A stretch of DNA of 64,000 nucleotides from Brachypodium distachyon (GCF_000005505.3 NC_016134.3:8972624-9036623); one strand, 5' to 3'. Shown: positions 12,912-24,299, counted from the first letter of the stretch. The notes: a model not told the origin generated them from the sequence alone. A program made the numbers and translations.

Positions 12912-13154
12912 CCTCTGTTTTGTGTGTGGTGAGCGCTGGACTCGTGACCACCAATGCAAGCAGACTGTGCAACTGCATTTTGTTCAGGAGTTAATTGATC
13001 ACCTGCAATCTGATATGGTGCATTCTGGTTCTGATTCTGAGACTGGCAGTCAGCTAATGTCCATCTCTGCTGCTGCTGTTGGCCGTGAGCATTCTGTTAC
13101 TACCCTGCAGATTCATATTGAGTTGCAAGGTCACTCCTTATTATGTTTGGTTGA
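12905..13154 (+). pseudogene. Inverted piece of gag zinc knuckle and protease start
   Basis: The plus strand encodes CFVCGERWTRDHQCK, a retroviral-type CCHC zinc knuckle. It is followed by a linker and LQGHSLLCLVD, the start of an aspartic protease (normally LVDSGSS). All other coding parts of the element lie on the minus strand, so this block sits in its expected place but is flipped. The breakpoints are near 12905-12910, where the minus-strand protease frame resumes, and near 13154, where plastid-like sequence starts. Confidence 0.8.
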
Positions 13155-13575
13155 CTTTTTCACTACTTTGAAATACGAAAAAGATCCAAACCTAAAATGC
13201 AAAGGTCATCTTATTCAAAATCTCAATCATCAGATCCCCTCTCTCCCACTTCACACCTCGGAACGCGCTGTTCTTATAGAGAGAAAGGCGCTTTCCCATC
13301 TTCTTAACCCAAAATGAAGGGGTACCCCCAATTAGAAAATGGATTCCTATTTGAAGAGTGCCTAACCGCATGGATAAGCTCACATTAACCCGTCAATTTG
13401 GATCCAATTCGGGATTTTTCTTGGGAAGTTTCGAGAAGAAATTGGAATGGAATAAATAAAGAATAAAGCAAAAAAAAATAAGTCGAAGATAGAAGAGCCC
13501 AGATTCCAAATGAAGAAACGGAAACTCGAAAAGGATCCTTCTGATTCTCAAAGAATGAGGGGCAAGGGGATTTTG
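13155..13575. other. Plastid-like DNA insert inside the retrotransposon
   Basis: About 420 bp unrelated to any retroelement domain. I recognise blocks such as ATTGACGGGTTAATGTGAGC and TTATCCATGCGGTTA (minus strand) as plastid inverted-repeat sequence, from memory the rps12 to trnV-GAC side. The gag frame stops exactly where this block begins, near 13575. The source could also be a mitochondrial copy of plastid DNA. Identification is from memory, so the origin is probable rather than proven. Confidence 0.65.
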
Positions 13576-14256
13576 ACCAAACCTGAGTTGGAGTTGAGTA
13601 CAGAACTCGTCCCCAGTAGCACGAGGCATTTGACGCTGCGCTGACTCCAACCAGCGAGCCGCTGCGCCCTCAAACTGCGTTGACGCGTACTGAATCCACA
13701 GCGTCGGTGACGTGCCCCAAAGCTGGAAATAGTCCTCACAGCGAGCTTGCCACAGACGGGGATTTGAACCATCGAATCGGGGAAGCTCAACGCGAGGGCC
13801 AGAACCAGAGATATCAGACGAGTCCGTGAGAAGAGAATCAAAAGTCTAAGAATTTTTGGTTTGAGAATTCTGAGGAATTTGGGACTCACGTGCGCCTCTT
13901 GCGGAAGGAGGAATGTAGAGTCCGCTGCTCCGGGGTCGTGGATCCTTGGGCGAGCCCACGGCAAGAGAGTCGGCTGCCGACCAGGAAGCAGACGGCGGCG
14001 GCTTGGGAGAAGTAGCGCGACGCCTGTCCCGCTCGAACTCGATCCGCATCTGCCCGATGTCGATGCCCGATTCATCCCGTACCGCATCAATTTTGGTAAT
14101 GATGCCGTCGATCTTACGCGTCGATTCCGCGAGCAGGGAGCACACCGCCGACACCAATGACTCCTGTTGGTTGCGGAACTTCAGATCCATGTCCGTGGTG
14201 ATGTCTCCACGGAGGAGCTCATAGAGTTGCCGTCCCTCCGGTGGCAGATTCTCCAT
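13576..14256 (-). pseudogene. Chromovirus gag, N-terminal and capsid part
   Basis: The frame starts MENLPPEGRQLYELLRGD and contains a coiled-coil-like region and a Pro/Ser-rich linker. After one in-frame stop (TAG near 13847) comes a typical Ty3/gypsy capsid stretch (VELPRFDGSNPRLWQARCEDYF). It is cut at 13576 by the plastid-like insert, and its zinc knuckle lies inverted beyond that insert. Confidence 0.8.
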
Positions 14257-14320
14257 GGCTGCCAGGCGGCGACGGTCGCAGAAATGGGTGTGGTAGTGGT
14301 GGACAGGCAAAGCCAGGATT

Positions 14321-14336
14321 GGTGGCTCTGATACCA
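14321..14336 (-). other. Primer binding site (initiator Met tRNA)
   Basis: TGGTATCAGAGCCACC on the minus strand, three bases inside the 5' LTR. It is complementary to the 3' end of plant initiator tRNA-Met and fixes the direction of the element. Confidence 0.9.
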
Positions 14337-14339
14337 GAT

Positions 14340-14659
14340 TGTGAGGATCCGATGGATTACTCACGAATTTCGGTGGCTAGCTCTAGAATTCGAATACTCA
14401 ATTGACGAGATATATTGTTGTGGTCGCTGTTCCTCCCATCCTCCCTCACAACGAGTTCATATTACAAGCAATCGATCCAAGCCGTCCAAAACCTAGCAAA
14501 AAAAAGACTACACAGAAGCTAACTTAAGTAGGAAATACAAGGTTCAGCCAACCCAACTTGGGCTTGCAAACCTGACGGGTAACCGGTGCGTGCGAGTGGG
14601 CCGCGACGAGCGCCCCATGTTGGCTTGATGAAGCGTTGGGCTGGTCCATGTTGTTGACA
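14340..14659 (-). repeat. 5' LTR (right copy)
   Basis: 320 bp, same ends as the left LTR, followed by target duplication CCTTG at 14660-14664. It differs from the left copy at roughly 20 positions with small indels around an A-rich run near 14495. Confidence 0.92.
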
Positions 14660-14664
14660 CCTTG

Positions 14665-16311
14665 CCCGTCCCCGACCATGGCCGCTGCCGCACTCTCCCC
14701 TGGTTGCCTCGCATGGTCGATGCCTTCTCTCCCCTGCCCGTCCCCAACTATACCCGTCCCGTGGCCTCTCCCTGAGTCCAATGCGAAGATCTGAAATTCA
14801 TCGCTCAGCACCTCTCCCCTGGCCGATGCGAAGTCCTGAATCGGTTTGTTGATTGATGAGGATTGAATTTCAGGTTTTAATTTGATGAAAAAGGGTTTAG
14901 AATTTGGGAATCTGATGGTGATTTAATGAGGCAATGCGTACTATCCTTCTCTGTTTGAGTCGTGCGGGAGGAGGAAGAAGACACGAGGTGGGCTGGCTGG
15001 GGCGCTAGATGGGTTGGAGATGGGCCATATGTAAATATTCGGTTTACTTGTCAGATATACGGGATTGCGCAGATAAAATTGGTACCGAAAAATACCGGTT
15101 CGGTAGACTGAATATGTGTTTTTTCAGATCATTTTTTCAGTAACTGCTAGAGGTGTTCTGAGCTGTGAAACAATGTATCCAAACAGGCATCGGATCAAGT
15201 GGTATCCGCCTAGAAGCCGAACCTGGCACCGGCGAGCACCTTCTATCGAGCGGGATGCTGTGGCCACCTCTGTCTTTACCGACCTGATTCCCAGTGGAAT
15301 CGAGGCTGCCGCAGGCGCCCAAAGTTCGCACGCCACCAGCCGTCGTCCCGGGGCCACGCCTGAGACTAGCCGGTGCTCATCTTGCCAAAAGCAACAGCCA
15401 TGGCCACCCCTCCGCAGCCTCCTCGTTGTCGTCGTCCATCACTCATGGGCCATGGCCGCCGCCGCCATGGAGGTAACCGGCCGGCATCTGTATCAGTAGG
15501 TGGTGCCGTGGCGTGCGGTGGCTGCATCAGGCCATTCGCTGGGAAGAGCACGAGGAAAAAGGAAGAAGGGGAAAAGAAATGAATGTGTCACTGACAGAGG
15601 GGTCCCATTTGTTAGTGGAATGCTAGAGTAGTCAAAGATCCAAGCCTTGACCTCACCACATCAGCAAACACAACCTATGTACAAACCCTGTTTCATCCAC
15701 TACATACCGGGACTAAGAAGAACAGGATGCCAACTTCAGTGATTTGGAGACTGAGGTTTGATGTACCGACCTCTACAAAGACAGGATTTAAAATAGCCTT
15801 TACTTTACAAGGCGTGTTCTTTTTACCTCCGAAGTGCTTCAATTTCATGAAAATATATTTTGGGTCGAGAAGAACATAAGCACCCATAAACCAACCAACT
15901 AATTGTACTTATGCAGTGTTTTGGTATTTTTTTTGGCGAATAGTGTTTGATTGATAGATGATTTGGTAGATATCACGAACATAATGAAATCCTTTTAGAT
16001 TTATGCATGGTTCGTGTGTTTTTTCTAGGGTTGTTGAGGTTGAGCGGTTCTTGTGTCACCTGGGTTTTCGATCAATGTCCAGTGAAAGAGTCCACTTGTT
16101 TCCTTTGGTGTGGTTTGGGCGAGTGATTTCTTGCACCTCAACCATTGCGCATAGGCATTGTGTTGCGTTCTCGGCGTAGAGATGATATTCGTTATATCCG
16201 GATTTTTTTATTTAACTAAAATGATTCAGGCTGGCTTAGGCCTGTCATAGTTTTCCTAAAAAAAATTGTTCCCTCGATATGCTAAACCATTTGATAACTC
16301 AAATTTGTAGA
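14665..16311. other. Gene-free stretch between LTR element and LINE
   Basis: GC-rich near 15200-15500 with overlapping short frames on both strands and no recognisable product. It is AT-rich after 15900. No clear element ends were found. Confidence 0.4.
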
Positions 16312-18070
16312 AACTGTTTGGCAACGGCGTTCCTGGCATGGAGATTTCTCATCGTCGCGGCTTGAGACAGGGGGACCCCTATCCCCTATGCTCTTCGTCC
16401 TCGCGATGGATGTTCTGGACAAGTTGTTTTGCCGTGCCTCGGAGGGGGTCTTCTGGCGGATTGTGGTCTACGACAGCGCACTTCCATCTTCGCTGACGAC
16501 GTAGTTGCTTTCTTCCATCCCGATGTGATGGAGCTCCGGGTGTGCTCTGCGTTGCTTGCAGATTTCTGACTCGCCTCTGGCCTGCATACGAACCTCTTCA
16601 AGAGCACGGCCCACCTTTTTCGCTGCTCCATGGCCCAGGAGCAAATCATGGCCCAGGAGTTGCCCTGTTCGATCGTGGGCTTCCCTTGTCATTACTTGGG
16701 CCTCCCTTTGGGCGTTCGGAAGATTACAGCGGCCCAGCTTCGTCCGCTGGTGGACAAGGTTGCCAACCGGCTTCAATCTTGGGCGGCGCCCCTCCTGTCG
16801 AGTGGTGGAAGGCTGACACTGGTTAAATCGACCCTTTGCGCCATGCCGATTTACTCCATGCTTGCTCTCGACCTCCCCATGAGCTCCATCGATGCCATCG
16901 AGAAAATCTGTCGCGGCTTCCTCTGGAAAGGACGTCGGGAGGCCCGGGGGGGGCATTGCATGATCGCGTGGGACAAGGTCTGTGCTCCTCTTCATGTCGG
17001 CGGGCTTGGGATTCCTAATCTCAGGCTCTTGAACCTTGCCTTGAGAACCAAATGGTGCTGGCTTGAGCCCACTGAGCATTGGCGCTCATAGCATGACCTA
17101 GGCATTGATGTTCCTCCTGGTTCTATGGATTTATTCGAAGCTGCTACCTCCGTAGTCTTGGGCAATGGCATCGACACGAGATTCTGGTATGATCCTTGGC
17201 TTGTCGGTGAGCGGATCAAGGATTTCGCCCCGCTGATCACCCCTGGCTTTGATGAGGAGATTTCGGTGGCCAATGGACTGCTTAACAACCGGTGGGCCCG
17301 TGCGATGGATCCTCGATTGACGGGTGAAGGCATTCGGCAATTCCTCCTCCTTTGGGACAAGGTCAGGGAGGTGGAGCTTAACTCGCAGGAGGATTCCTTG
17401 CTTTGGAGGTGGACGAGCTCTGGCCAGTTTTCTACGCGGTCGGCTTACCTGGCGTTCTTCGAATGACGCACGGAAATGGTTGGCCATGATCTGGTTTGGG
17501 GCTCCAGAGTGCCCAGCAAGTGCAAGTTCTTCGTTTGGCTTGCTTGCCGGGGCCGGTGTTGGACTGCGGATCTCCTCGCCCGTCGTGGCCTTGATCACCC
17601 AGCCAGGTGCCCGCTTTGTGATCAGGATCCAGAGAGCATCTCCCATCTTCTCCTGGGCTGCTCCGTTTCTCGATCGATTTGGTGGCAAGTGCTGGCTCTC
17701 TGGGGCAAATTGGAGTGGCTCCCCGGGAGGGACTCCTCCATCCTCGAGTGGTGGCCTTCGATTCCCCTCCTGGCAGGGAGAAGAAAGACTTTCCGATTGC
17801 CTCCACGCTCATCTTTTGGTCAACTTGGAAGCATAGAAATAGCGTCGTCTTTGATAACGCCAGGGTGGATGTGGTTCAGCTCCTTCGCTCCATCGGCAAA
17901 GAGGCCGAGACTTGGTGTCGAGCTGGGTTGTTTAGGGGTAGTTCCTTCGCTGTCCTTCCGAGAGAGTGGAGAGATAACAGCTAGTCGTGTTGTATCCGCC
18001 CGGTGGGCATGTAACCGCATCGCGGTAAACTCTTCTTCTTTAAATCAATGATGCACCTGCCAGGTGTATT
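16312..18070 (+). mobile_element. 5'-truncated LINE (non-LTR retrotransposon)
   Basis: The fragment opens inside the reverse transcriptase at the RGLRQGDP block (about 16355), followed by MLFVLAMDVL. It then gives PCHYLGLPLGV and LSSGGRLTLVKSTL (16680-16830), and later a zinc-binding reverse-transcriptase tail, CPLCDQDPESISHLLLGC (about 17607-17665). A TAG at 17089, a TGA at 17464 and further frame breaks make it dead. The 3' end resembles plant LINE tails (AATCAATGATGCACCTGCC and an A-rich end near 18070). No target duplication was identified. Confidence 0.85.
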
Positions 18071-19742
18071 CTAGAAAAATATGAACTTGATTGTTCCATT
18101 CCATTTCTGTATGAATAGAATTGTTCCACTCCATCCCGTCTTGCTCTGTAACCAAACACTACGCAACGGCCAAGGGGACATGCCAAAATCTAAATATCCA
18201 TTCGTTTTTATCCGTGGACAAAAAAATAGTGACTCAATGATATATGCAGTTTGATGTCATCAGTCCATTTGTCTGCAGACACGTCACGTCCCAATCGGCT
18301 AAAAACAAAAACAAAAAATTGCGTGCGTGTGTGGACACGTATCCAATAGATGGATAGTATGTCCATTTGACATTACCCCCTAGGGAAAGTGGAATTCCTT
18401 GTAATAAAGCTTCGCGCCTACCTCTGATTCCTTATGCCGGATGTCTAATCAATTAGAATTCAGTTTAAAGAGGGTCTTCGACATCGTTGTCCTTAATTGG
18501 AAAGATAAGAATAAGAAGATTCGATCCGTCTCTCGTACTCTTAAGAAATAGATGAATCATATACTACACGTCCACATATTATATGTGGGTATTGTGAAGT
18601 ATTATGTGTTGGCGTCATATCCCGTGCATCCCTCGTCTTCGTGCATCACAGCATCCATTCTTTTACAGCCCTCCGATCAAAATCGTGCGAGTCGAACGTT
18701 TCGTGGAAACATTTGCAAGAACATGTCCGCCCCTGTGGTCCTGCCTCCCCCCAAATTCCCCAATCGTTCTAGTCTAGAACTTGAACACACTGCTCTCCCT
18801 CCAGCCCTCATCCCCCCCCCCCCCCCCCCAGGGCCCCCCCGCGATGATTCGACGATTATTATGACCCTGACGATCCCCATGATTAAGACCCCAACAATAC
18901 CGAAAGGCGATGACCATCGTGTCTGTGTCGCTGTGATGGAGATCTGGCGTGGGCTATTACCAGATTTCGGCGACGGCAACTGGAGGATAGCTAGTTCTTG
19001 TTCTTCCTGTGATCCTGTCGTGGATTGTTTCAGATGCAAGTCATTTTTTTTGGAAGAAACTAAATGTCAATTTGTGTTCTGAGGTGTTATTCCTGGTTCA
19101 TACTGCAATTTCAGATGCACAAGCAGTTAAATGATTTAAAAAATTAGATCGCAAGCACACATGTATCACGTATGCTAACACTGAATTCATTTTTTGTTGT
19201 GTTATCTGAAACTCCATGCATGTATCCAAGTGAACTCAGGATCTGCAGGTGGAGAGTTTTGGGGAAACAGAGAATTAAAGGCGATGATTCTCTGAATGGC
19301 AAGTTGGGAGAACACACTCCACGTGGCATCCTGAACTTCAGGGGAGGGAGAGCAAGCAGGTTCTCCCGGTCTCTGTCCAAGCAGACTCGTTGTCCCTGTC
19401 CGTAGTGGCCGCCGTGAGGAGATCGATCTCAACATCCCTGGCCGCAGTGGTCGATGTGGGAAATTGGGAGTCGGGAGAGGTCTGGGGGGTTTCTGAAAAA
19501 AATGCACGCAAGTTGGGCTAGATGGCGGACGTGTTTTCGTAAATTTTGACACGAAATGTTTCAGTCACACAATTTTAATCGAAAGGCTATCGAGGAATGG
19601 ATGGACGGATGCAGGAAGACGCAAGATTCACACGATACGACATAATGTTCCACATCATCATTTAGAAAAGACAGAAAAGACAACGAAACAAGTGCATATA
19701 TCATTCCTTAATGTCGTCAACATTTATCCCAGGTGGCATGGC
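18071..19742. other. Gene-free spacer with a long C tract
   Basis: No convincing gene. A run of about 18 C residues lies at 18812-18829, followed by a second C-rich run, so the minus strand is strongly G-rich. The plus-strand frame at 18552-19082 reads through this tract and has no domain. Confidence 0.4.
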
Positions 19743-19751
19743 ATCTTTGAG

Positions 19752-20489
19752 GCTATTTTTTTTTAAATAATACAAATTATTTAATCATCTTTGAAAATAA
19801 TACGTGTTTTTTCAGAATTTTAAAAAATAATACGCCCTCATCTGGGCCAGCCCGATTTGCTTCAGTCGGCCTGGCCGAAGCCGATTAGTTCCAGTTGGTC
19901 TGGACGAAACTGATTAGTTCCAGTTGGCCTGGGCGAACCTGATTAGTTCCAGTTGGTGTCGCCCAAGCCGATTGAAGTAATTAGCTTCCCCAAGCTACTT
20001 AGTTGCATGATCAATGCATGTTTAAATGGACATAGTTTGTGTTTCGTCCACAAACCCAGCAATTCAACTGAAACTAAAACACAACTGAAATTAAGAGAGC
20101 AAATTAACAGAATCTGGTTATAGAACTAAGGCACGAATGGACTGAAATTGAAAATTAAGAGAGCAAATAGTTCAATCGTGTCTTAATTTTAGTCCAATCA
20201 TGCCTCGATTCTGTAACCAACTTCTGTTAATTTGCTCTTTTAATTTCAATCGTGCCTTAATTTCAGTCGAATTGTTGGGTTTGTGGACGAAACACAAGTT
20301 ACGCCCATTTTAACATGCATTGATCATGCAACTAAGTAACTTGAGGAAGCTAATTAGTTCCAATCGGTTTGGGCAGCTTCGCTCAGACCAAGTCTGGAAC
20401 TAATCGGCTTGGGCCACGCCGATCAGAACAAGGACGTATTACTTAAAAAAAAATGATTATTTAATTCGTATTATTTTTAAAAAAATAGC
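19752..20489. mobile_element. Foldback Mutator-like MITE with 9-bp target duplication
   Basis: The element begins GCTATTTTTT and ends AAAAATAGC. It is flanked by ATCTTTGAG at 19743-19751 and 20490-20498, a 9-bp duplication as made by Mutator-type transposases. Most of its 738 bp consists of two long inverted arms: the regions 19960-20140 and 20200-20370 are near-complementary, for example GTTGCATGATCAATGCATG against CATGCATTGATCATGCAAC. It encodes no transposase. It sits just upstream of NLR2. Confidence 0.85.
19883..19969 (+). repeat. Three 29-bp tandem repeats in the foldback element
   Basis: Units beginning GATTAGTTCCAGTTGG start at 19883, 19912 and 19941, an exact 29-base period. Related GGAACTAATCGG blocks occur inverted near 20395-20410. 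Confidence 0.8.
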
Positions 20490-20665
20490 ATCTTTGAGAA
20501 CGAGTTTGATGGTACACGCCCCGTTACCCGACCCGATACCCGATCGATGCAAGCAATAATTGCAGTAGCTTGTCCATCCCCAATCCCCCCATCCTACTAC
20601 TGCGTGCGGCGGCGGTCTCCCCTCCTCGGAATAGATCCACTCACTACTACCACCACGAATCAACC

Positions 20666-23600
20666 ATGGAGCTCGCAACGGGGGCCATGGGCTCCCTGCT
20701 TCCCAAGCTGAGCGAGCTCATCACCGAGGAGTACAAGCTCCAGAAAGGCGTGAAGAAACAAATCAAGTTCCTCATGCTAGAGCTGGAAGCGATGCTCGCT
20801 GCCTTGCTCAAGATTGCGGACGTGCCGCGTGACCAGCTCGACGAGCAAACCAAGATCTGGGCCGACGAGGTCAGGGATCTGTCATACACCATGGAGGATG
20901 TTGTCGACAGGTTCATGCTGCCCACCAAGGGCTCTGCTCCACCCACCAATCCAGACAGCTTTAACGAGATCATGAGGAAGATGTTCAAGAGCGGCAATAC
21001 TCGCCATCGGATCTCCGTCGCGATCAGAGATATCAAGGACCAAGTCCAAGAGGTGTCTCAACGGCATGCTATGTTGGATGTCCCTGTTGCTAATTCAGTT
21101 GCCGCAGTCACCGTCGATCCTCGCCTGGTGGCCTTATACGAGGATGAAAGAGATCCAGTTGGCTTACAAGAGCCAAGTGACGAAATAATCAAGATGCTGC
21201 TGGGAGATGGGGGTGATGGTGTGTACACGCAGCAGCTCAAGATACTCTCTATTGTCGGGTTTGGGGGAATGGGGAAAACAACTCTTGCCAAACTAGTGTA
21301 CGACAGGATCTCAAAACAATTCGATTGCAGAGCTTTTGTTTCTGTAGGTCGTGTTCACCAAGTGAAGAGTGTTTTCAAGGCCATTCTCCTTCAAATTGAC
21401 GAGGAAAAGTATACAGATTTCGATTCAGCAGCACTGGATGAAGTGCAGTGTATCTATCAACTACGAGAGCTGCTTCAGAACAAGAGGTACGATCCACCCA
21501 CCACAGGATTCAGTTCTCTAGCTGCATTTTTACGGTGCTAGTCGAGGTGCACGCATCTTGTTTTTTCGGCGGACAGTCTGGATAATACCATGATATTCAC
21601 TAATCCATATCTCTTGTTTTCTCATGACAATAGGTACTTCATCGTTATCGACGATGTATGGGATATTCAGTCCTGGGAAATAATCAGATGTGCTTTGACT
21701 GATACAGATCTCGGAAGTATAGTAATCACAACTACTCGGATTTTCAGGGTGGCAGAAATTGCTGGTGATGTTTACCAGCTATTACCACTTTCTGATAGGC
21801 ATTCTGAAGAATTGTTCTATACAAGATTATTTGGTGGTAAAGTCAAACCCCCTGATGATCAAACAACTGATCTAATTCAGAAGTTCTTACAAAAATGTGG
21901 CGGTGTACCACTAGCTATCACTACTATAAGTAGTTTGTTGTCCGGTAAACCAAAGGATGATTGGCATAAGGTGTATAGCAGTATTGGTTTAAGGCTTAGC
22001 GATGACACTACCGTGGATAGCATAAGACCTATCATCTTATTGAGCTATCAAGATCTACCTCATCGTCTAAGGGTCTGCTTATTGCATCTGAGCATATATC
22101 CGGAAGATTATATAGTCAGAAAAGATACATTGATATGGAAGTGGGTAACCGAAGGTTTTGTGCGTGAGGAACCAGGAGTAGGGCTATTTGAGCTCGGGGA
22201 GCAATACTTGAACGAGCTTATAAATAGAAGCATGGTCCAACCCCTAGAGAACCCACATAGTGGTGTTATAATTGGTTGCCGTGTCCATGATTTGGTGCTT
22301 GATATGATCTGTTCCATGGCAGCAGAAGAAAACTTTGTTACCGTACTGGACGATAACAAGCAACGCACATCTTCACGAATTAAAGGTCGCCGGTTAGCCC
22401 TCCAAAAGAAAGTTATAGATGGGCAGGATCATCTGGATAACACTCTCATGTCACATATGAGGTCATTTAACGCCATCGGATGCCATACTAGTGTGTTGCC
22501 ATCACTGTCGAGCTTCAAAGTTTTGCGTGTCCTAGCTATAGAAGATTCTATCTTTCTGGAAGGTAATTCTTATCATCTAAAACACATCGGAGTGTTGTGT
22601 CATCTGAGATATCTGGGGCTATGGAGAACCCCTATCCATGAGCTTCCAGAAGAAATAGGGAATCTACAGTTTCTGCAAATGCTGGACCTGAGGCAAACAG
22701 GGATACGAGATTTGCCGTCGAGTGTTAATCGTCTAAGGAATCTCAGGTGCCTGCGTGCTGACAGTGGTTCCGCAAGAGTGCCTGATGGGATGGGGAAACT
22801 GATATCCCTGGAAGAGCTACAGTTGGGCGATGTCAGCAGTTCCCCGAACTTTGTGAAAGAACTGGGCAAGCTGACAGAGTTGAGAGAGCTGAGGATCTGG
22901 ATTCAGGTGTTAGATGAGAGGTCCAAGAAAGCTTTGGTGGAGTCTCTTAGCAATATGCAGAAAATTCAAGTTTTGCATCTTGATGGTGGGCTGTGGATTG
23001 AGGATGCCGAATGGGAAGGCTACGTACCCCCTCGGCAACTCCGTCATCTAAGCCTACGGATCAAATCATCGAGGCTGCCGAGGTGGATTAACCACTCGCT
23101 TCTTCCGAACCTCTCCCACTTATCAGTGGAAGTGATGGTTCTGGAGGCGAATGATCTGGTGATCCTTGGGATGTTCCCACAGCTCCTTACTCTCAAGCTG
23201 TTCGTGCCAAACATCTCCCTCGATATCAGGGGTGCTGGTGCATTCCCCAAGCTGAGACACTGCTACGCATCTGGAATGCTCCGGTTCCTACAGGGAGCCG
23301 CTCCACGCCTTGAATCTGTCAATTTCAATGTCCTATTGTGGGACTTGAAGGGTGCCAACTTTGAGTTTGGTAGCTTGGGGAACCTCCCTATGCTTCAGAA
23401 AGTCAGAGTTGAAATCTTCTACTCAGATGCCCATGGTGCTACAGAGGTGAAGGAGGCAGAGGCAGCCCTGAGGCACGCTGTCGACCTCCATCCCAACAGT
23501 CCCCACCTTGATATCAGCAAATACAAATCGTCCTTTGATGAGGTACAACTGTATGCTGTCTCAGCCGGTCGTACCCATGTGCTAATTTTTACAAGATTAA

Positions 23601-23672
23601 TACTGATGCTTTTGTCTATTTCAGCTGAACGCTGAGAATGAAGAGGAGGAGGAAGAAGATGATGACGAGTAG
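20666..23672 (+). CDS. CC-NBS-LRR immune receptor NLR2
   Basis: NLR receptor of about 925 residues from three exons: 20666-21486, 21634-23542 and 23625-23672. The first junction is phase 2 within an Arg codon, the same place as in NLR1 and NLR3; the second is phase 0. MELATGAMGSLLPKLSEL is the Rx-type start. An in-frame ATG at 20570 is upstream but does not resemble the family. Motifs are canonical: YTMEDVVDRF near 74-83, P-loop GFGGMGKTT at 198-206, kinase-2 YFIVIDDVWD at 275-284, RNBS-B IVITTTR, GLPL CGGVPLAITT, RNBS-D CLLHLSIYPEDY and VHDLVLDMI at the MHD position. LRRs follow. If the last intron is not removed, the protein ends about 30 residues after Asp-Glu; if it is, it gains an acidic tail of Glu/Asp. 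It looks functional and pairs head-to-head with NLR1. Confidence 0.9.
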
Positions 23673-23697
23673 GAGGAGGAGGAGGAGGAGGAGGATG
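23641..23697 (+). repeat. GAG/GAA/GAT microsatellite encoding the NLR2 acidic tail
   Basis: A run of GAG, GAA and GAT triplets spans the last codons of NLR2 and continues past the stop codon as GGA repeats. Confidence 0.75.
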
Positions 23698-23805
23698 ACA
23701 AATGCTCACTGACTGTGAATGTGAGCTAGCTGTGCTGTACAATCCTACCCGCCTGCTGGTATGCAGCTCATCTGGTATGATCTGCACATCATTCTGTACA
23801 ATCCT

Positions 23806-23992
23806 AACCTATCCAGTGGATCTACACGTGCCCAAAACACAGTAGGACCTGTGCCAAACCACTTATGAAACTATTAGGACTAAATCGTGCAGTTTCAAAG
23901 AATTAGGACTAACTTGGGACCTTTACGAAAGAATTAGGACCTCTGATGCATTTTACTCAAGTAGGAAAGGGTGTAGATCCACTGGATAGGTT
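23806..23992. mobile_element. Small element with perfect 22-bp terminal inverted repeats
   Basis: AACCTATCCAGTGGATCTAC (plus AC) at 23806-23827 is the exact reverse complement of 23971-23992. The 187-bp span has no coding capacity. No target duplication is evident, so the superfamily is unknown. Confidence 0.6.
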
Positions 23993-24299
23993 CAAATTTT
24001 GATTAAGCTAACAAAATAAACACTAGCAGTACTCTCTGACAAATAGAACACTCTAGTACTCTCTAGACACTCCCCTAACACGAATATTAAATATAAATAC
24101 CAGCTGACATCTGAAAAAAAAACTCAATCTGGCACAGCATCACAATTTGATGATTTGCATTACCATAGGTACCAGTGGTCCAAGGCTAAATATCCTGGTC
24201 AATCTAGATGTATTTACACATAGGATGAAACTTTAGGGTGTAGATTCAAGCCAAGGAGGTTAAGAATAAGTGAGATCACTATTCACTAGTACAGAGGTA

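Larger units (their letters stand above)
9529..14659 (-). mobile_element. Ty3/gypsy chromovirus (Reina-like size), complete ends, rearranged inside
   Basis: LTR retrotransposon of 5,131 bp on the minus strand. It is bounded by two 320-bp LTRs with TG...CA ends and by the 5-bp target-site duplication CCTTG at 9524-9528 and 14660-14664. A tRNA-iMet-type primer site follows the 5' LTR (right side), and a GGAGGAGGGGG polypurine tract precedes the 3' LTR (left side). The order gag, protease, RT, RNase H, integrase with a C-terminal chromodomain-like stretch (…PAWGQA) marks a chromovirus. Several frameshifts, an inverted internal segment (12905-13154) and a plastid-like insert (about 13155-13575) make it inactive. 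The LTRs differ at roughly 20 sites by hand count, so the insertion is not recent. Confidence 0.92.

Noticed and set aside
13192..13383. Small minus-strand frame as a gene
   Set aside because: It is text of the plastid-like spacer insert, not a recognised plastid gene.
18552..19082. 176-residue plus-strand frame
   Set aside because: Includes a poly-Pro run from the C tract and shows no family features.
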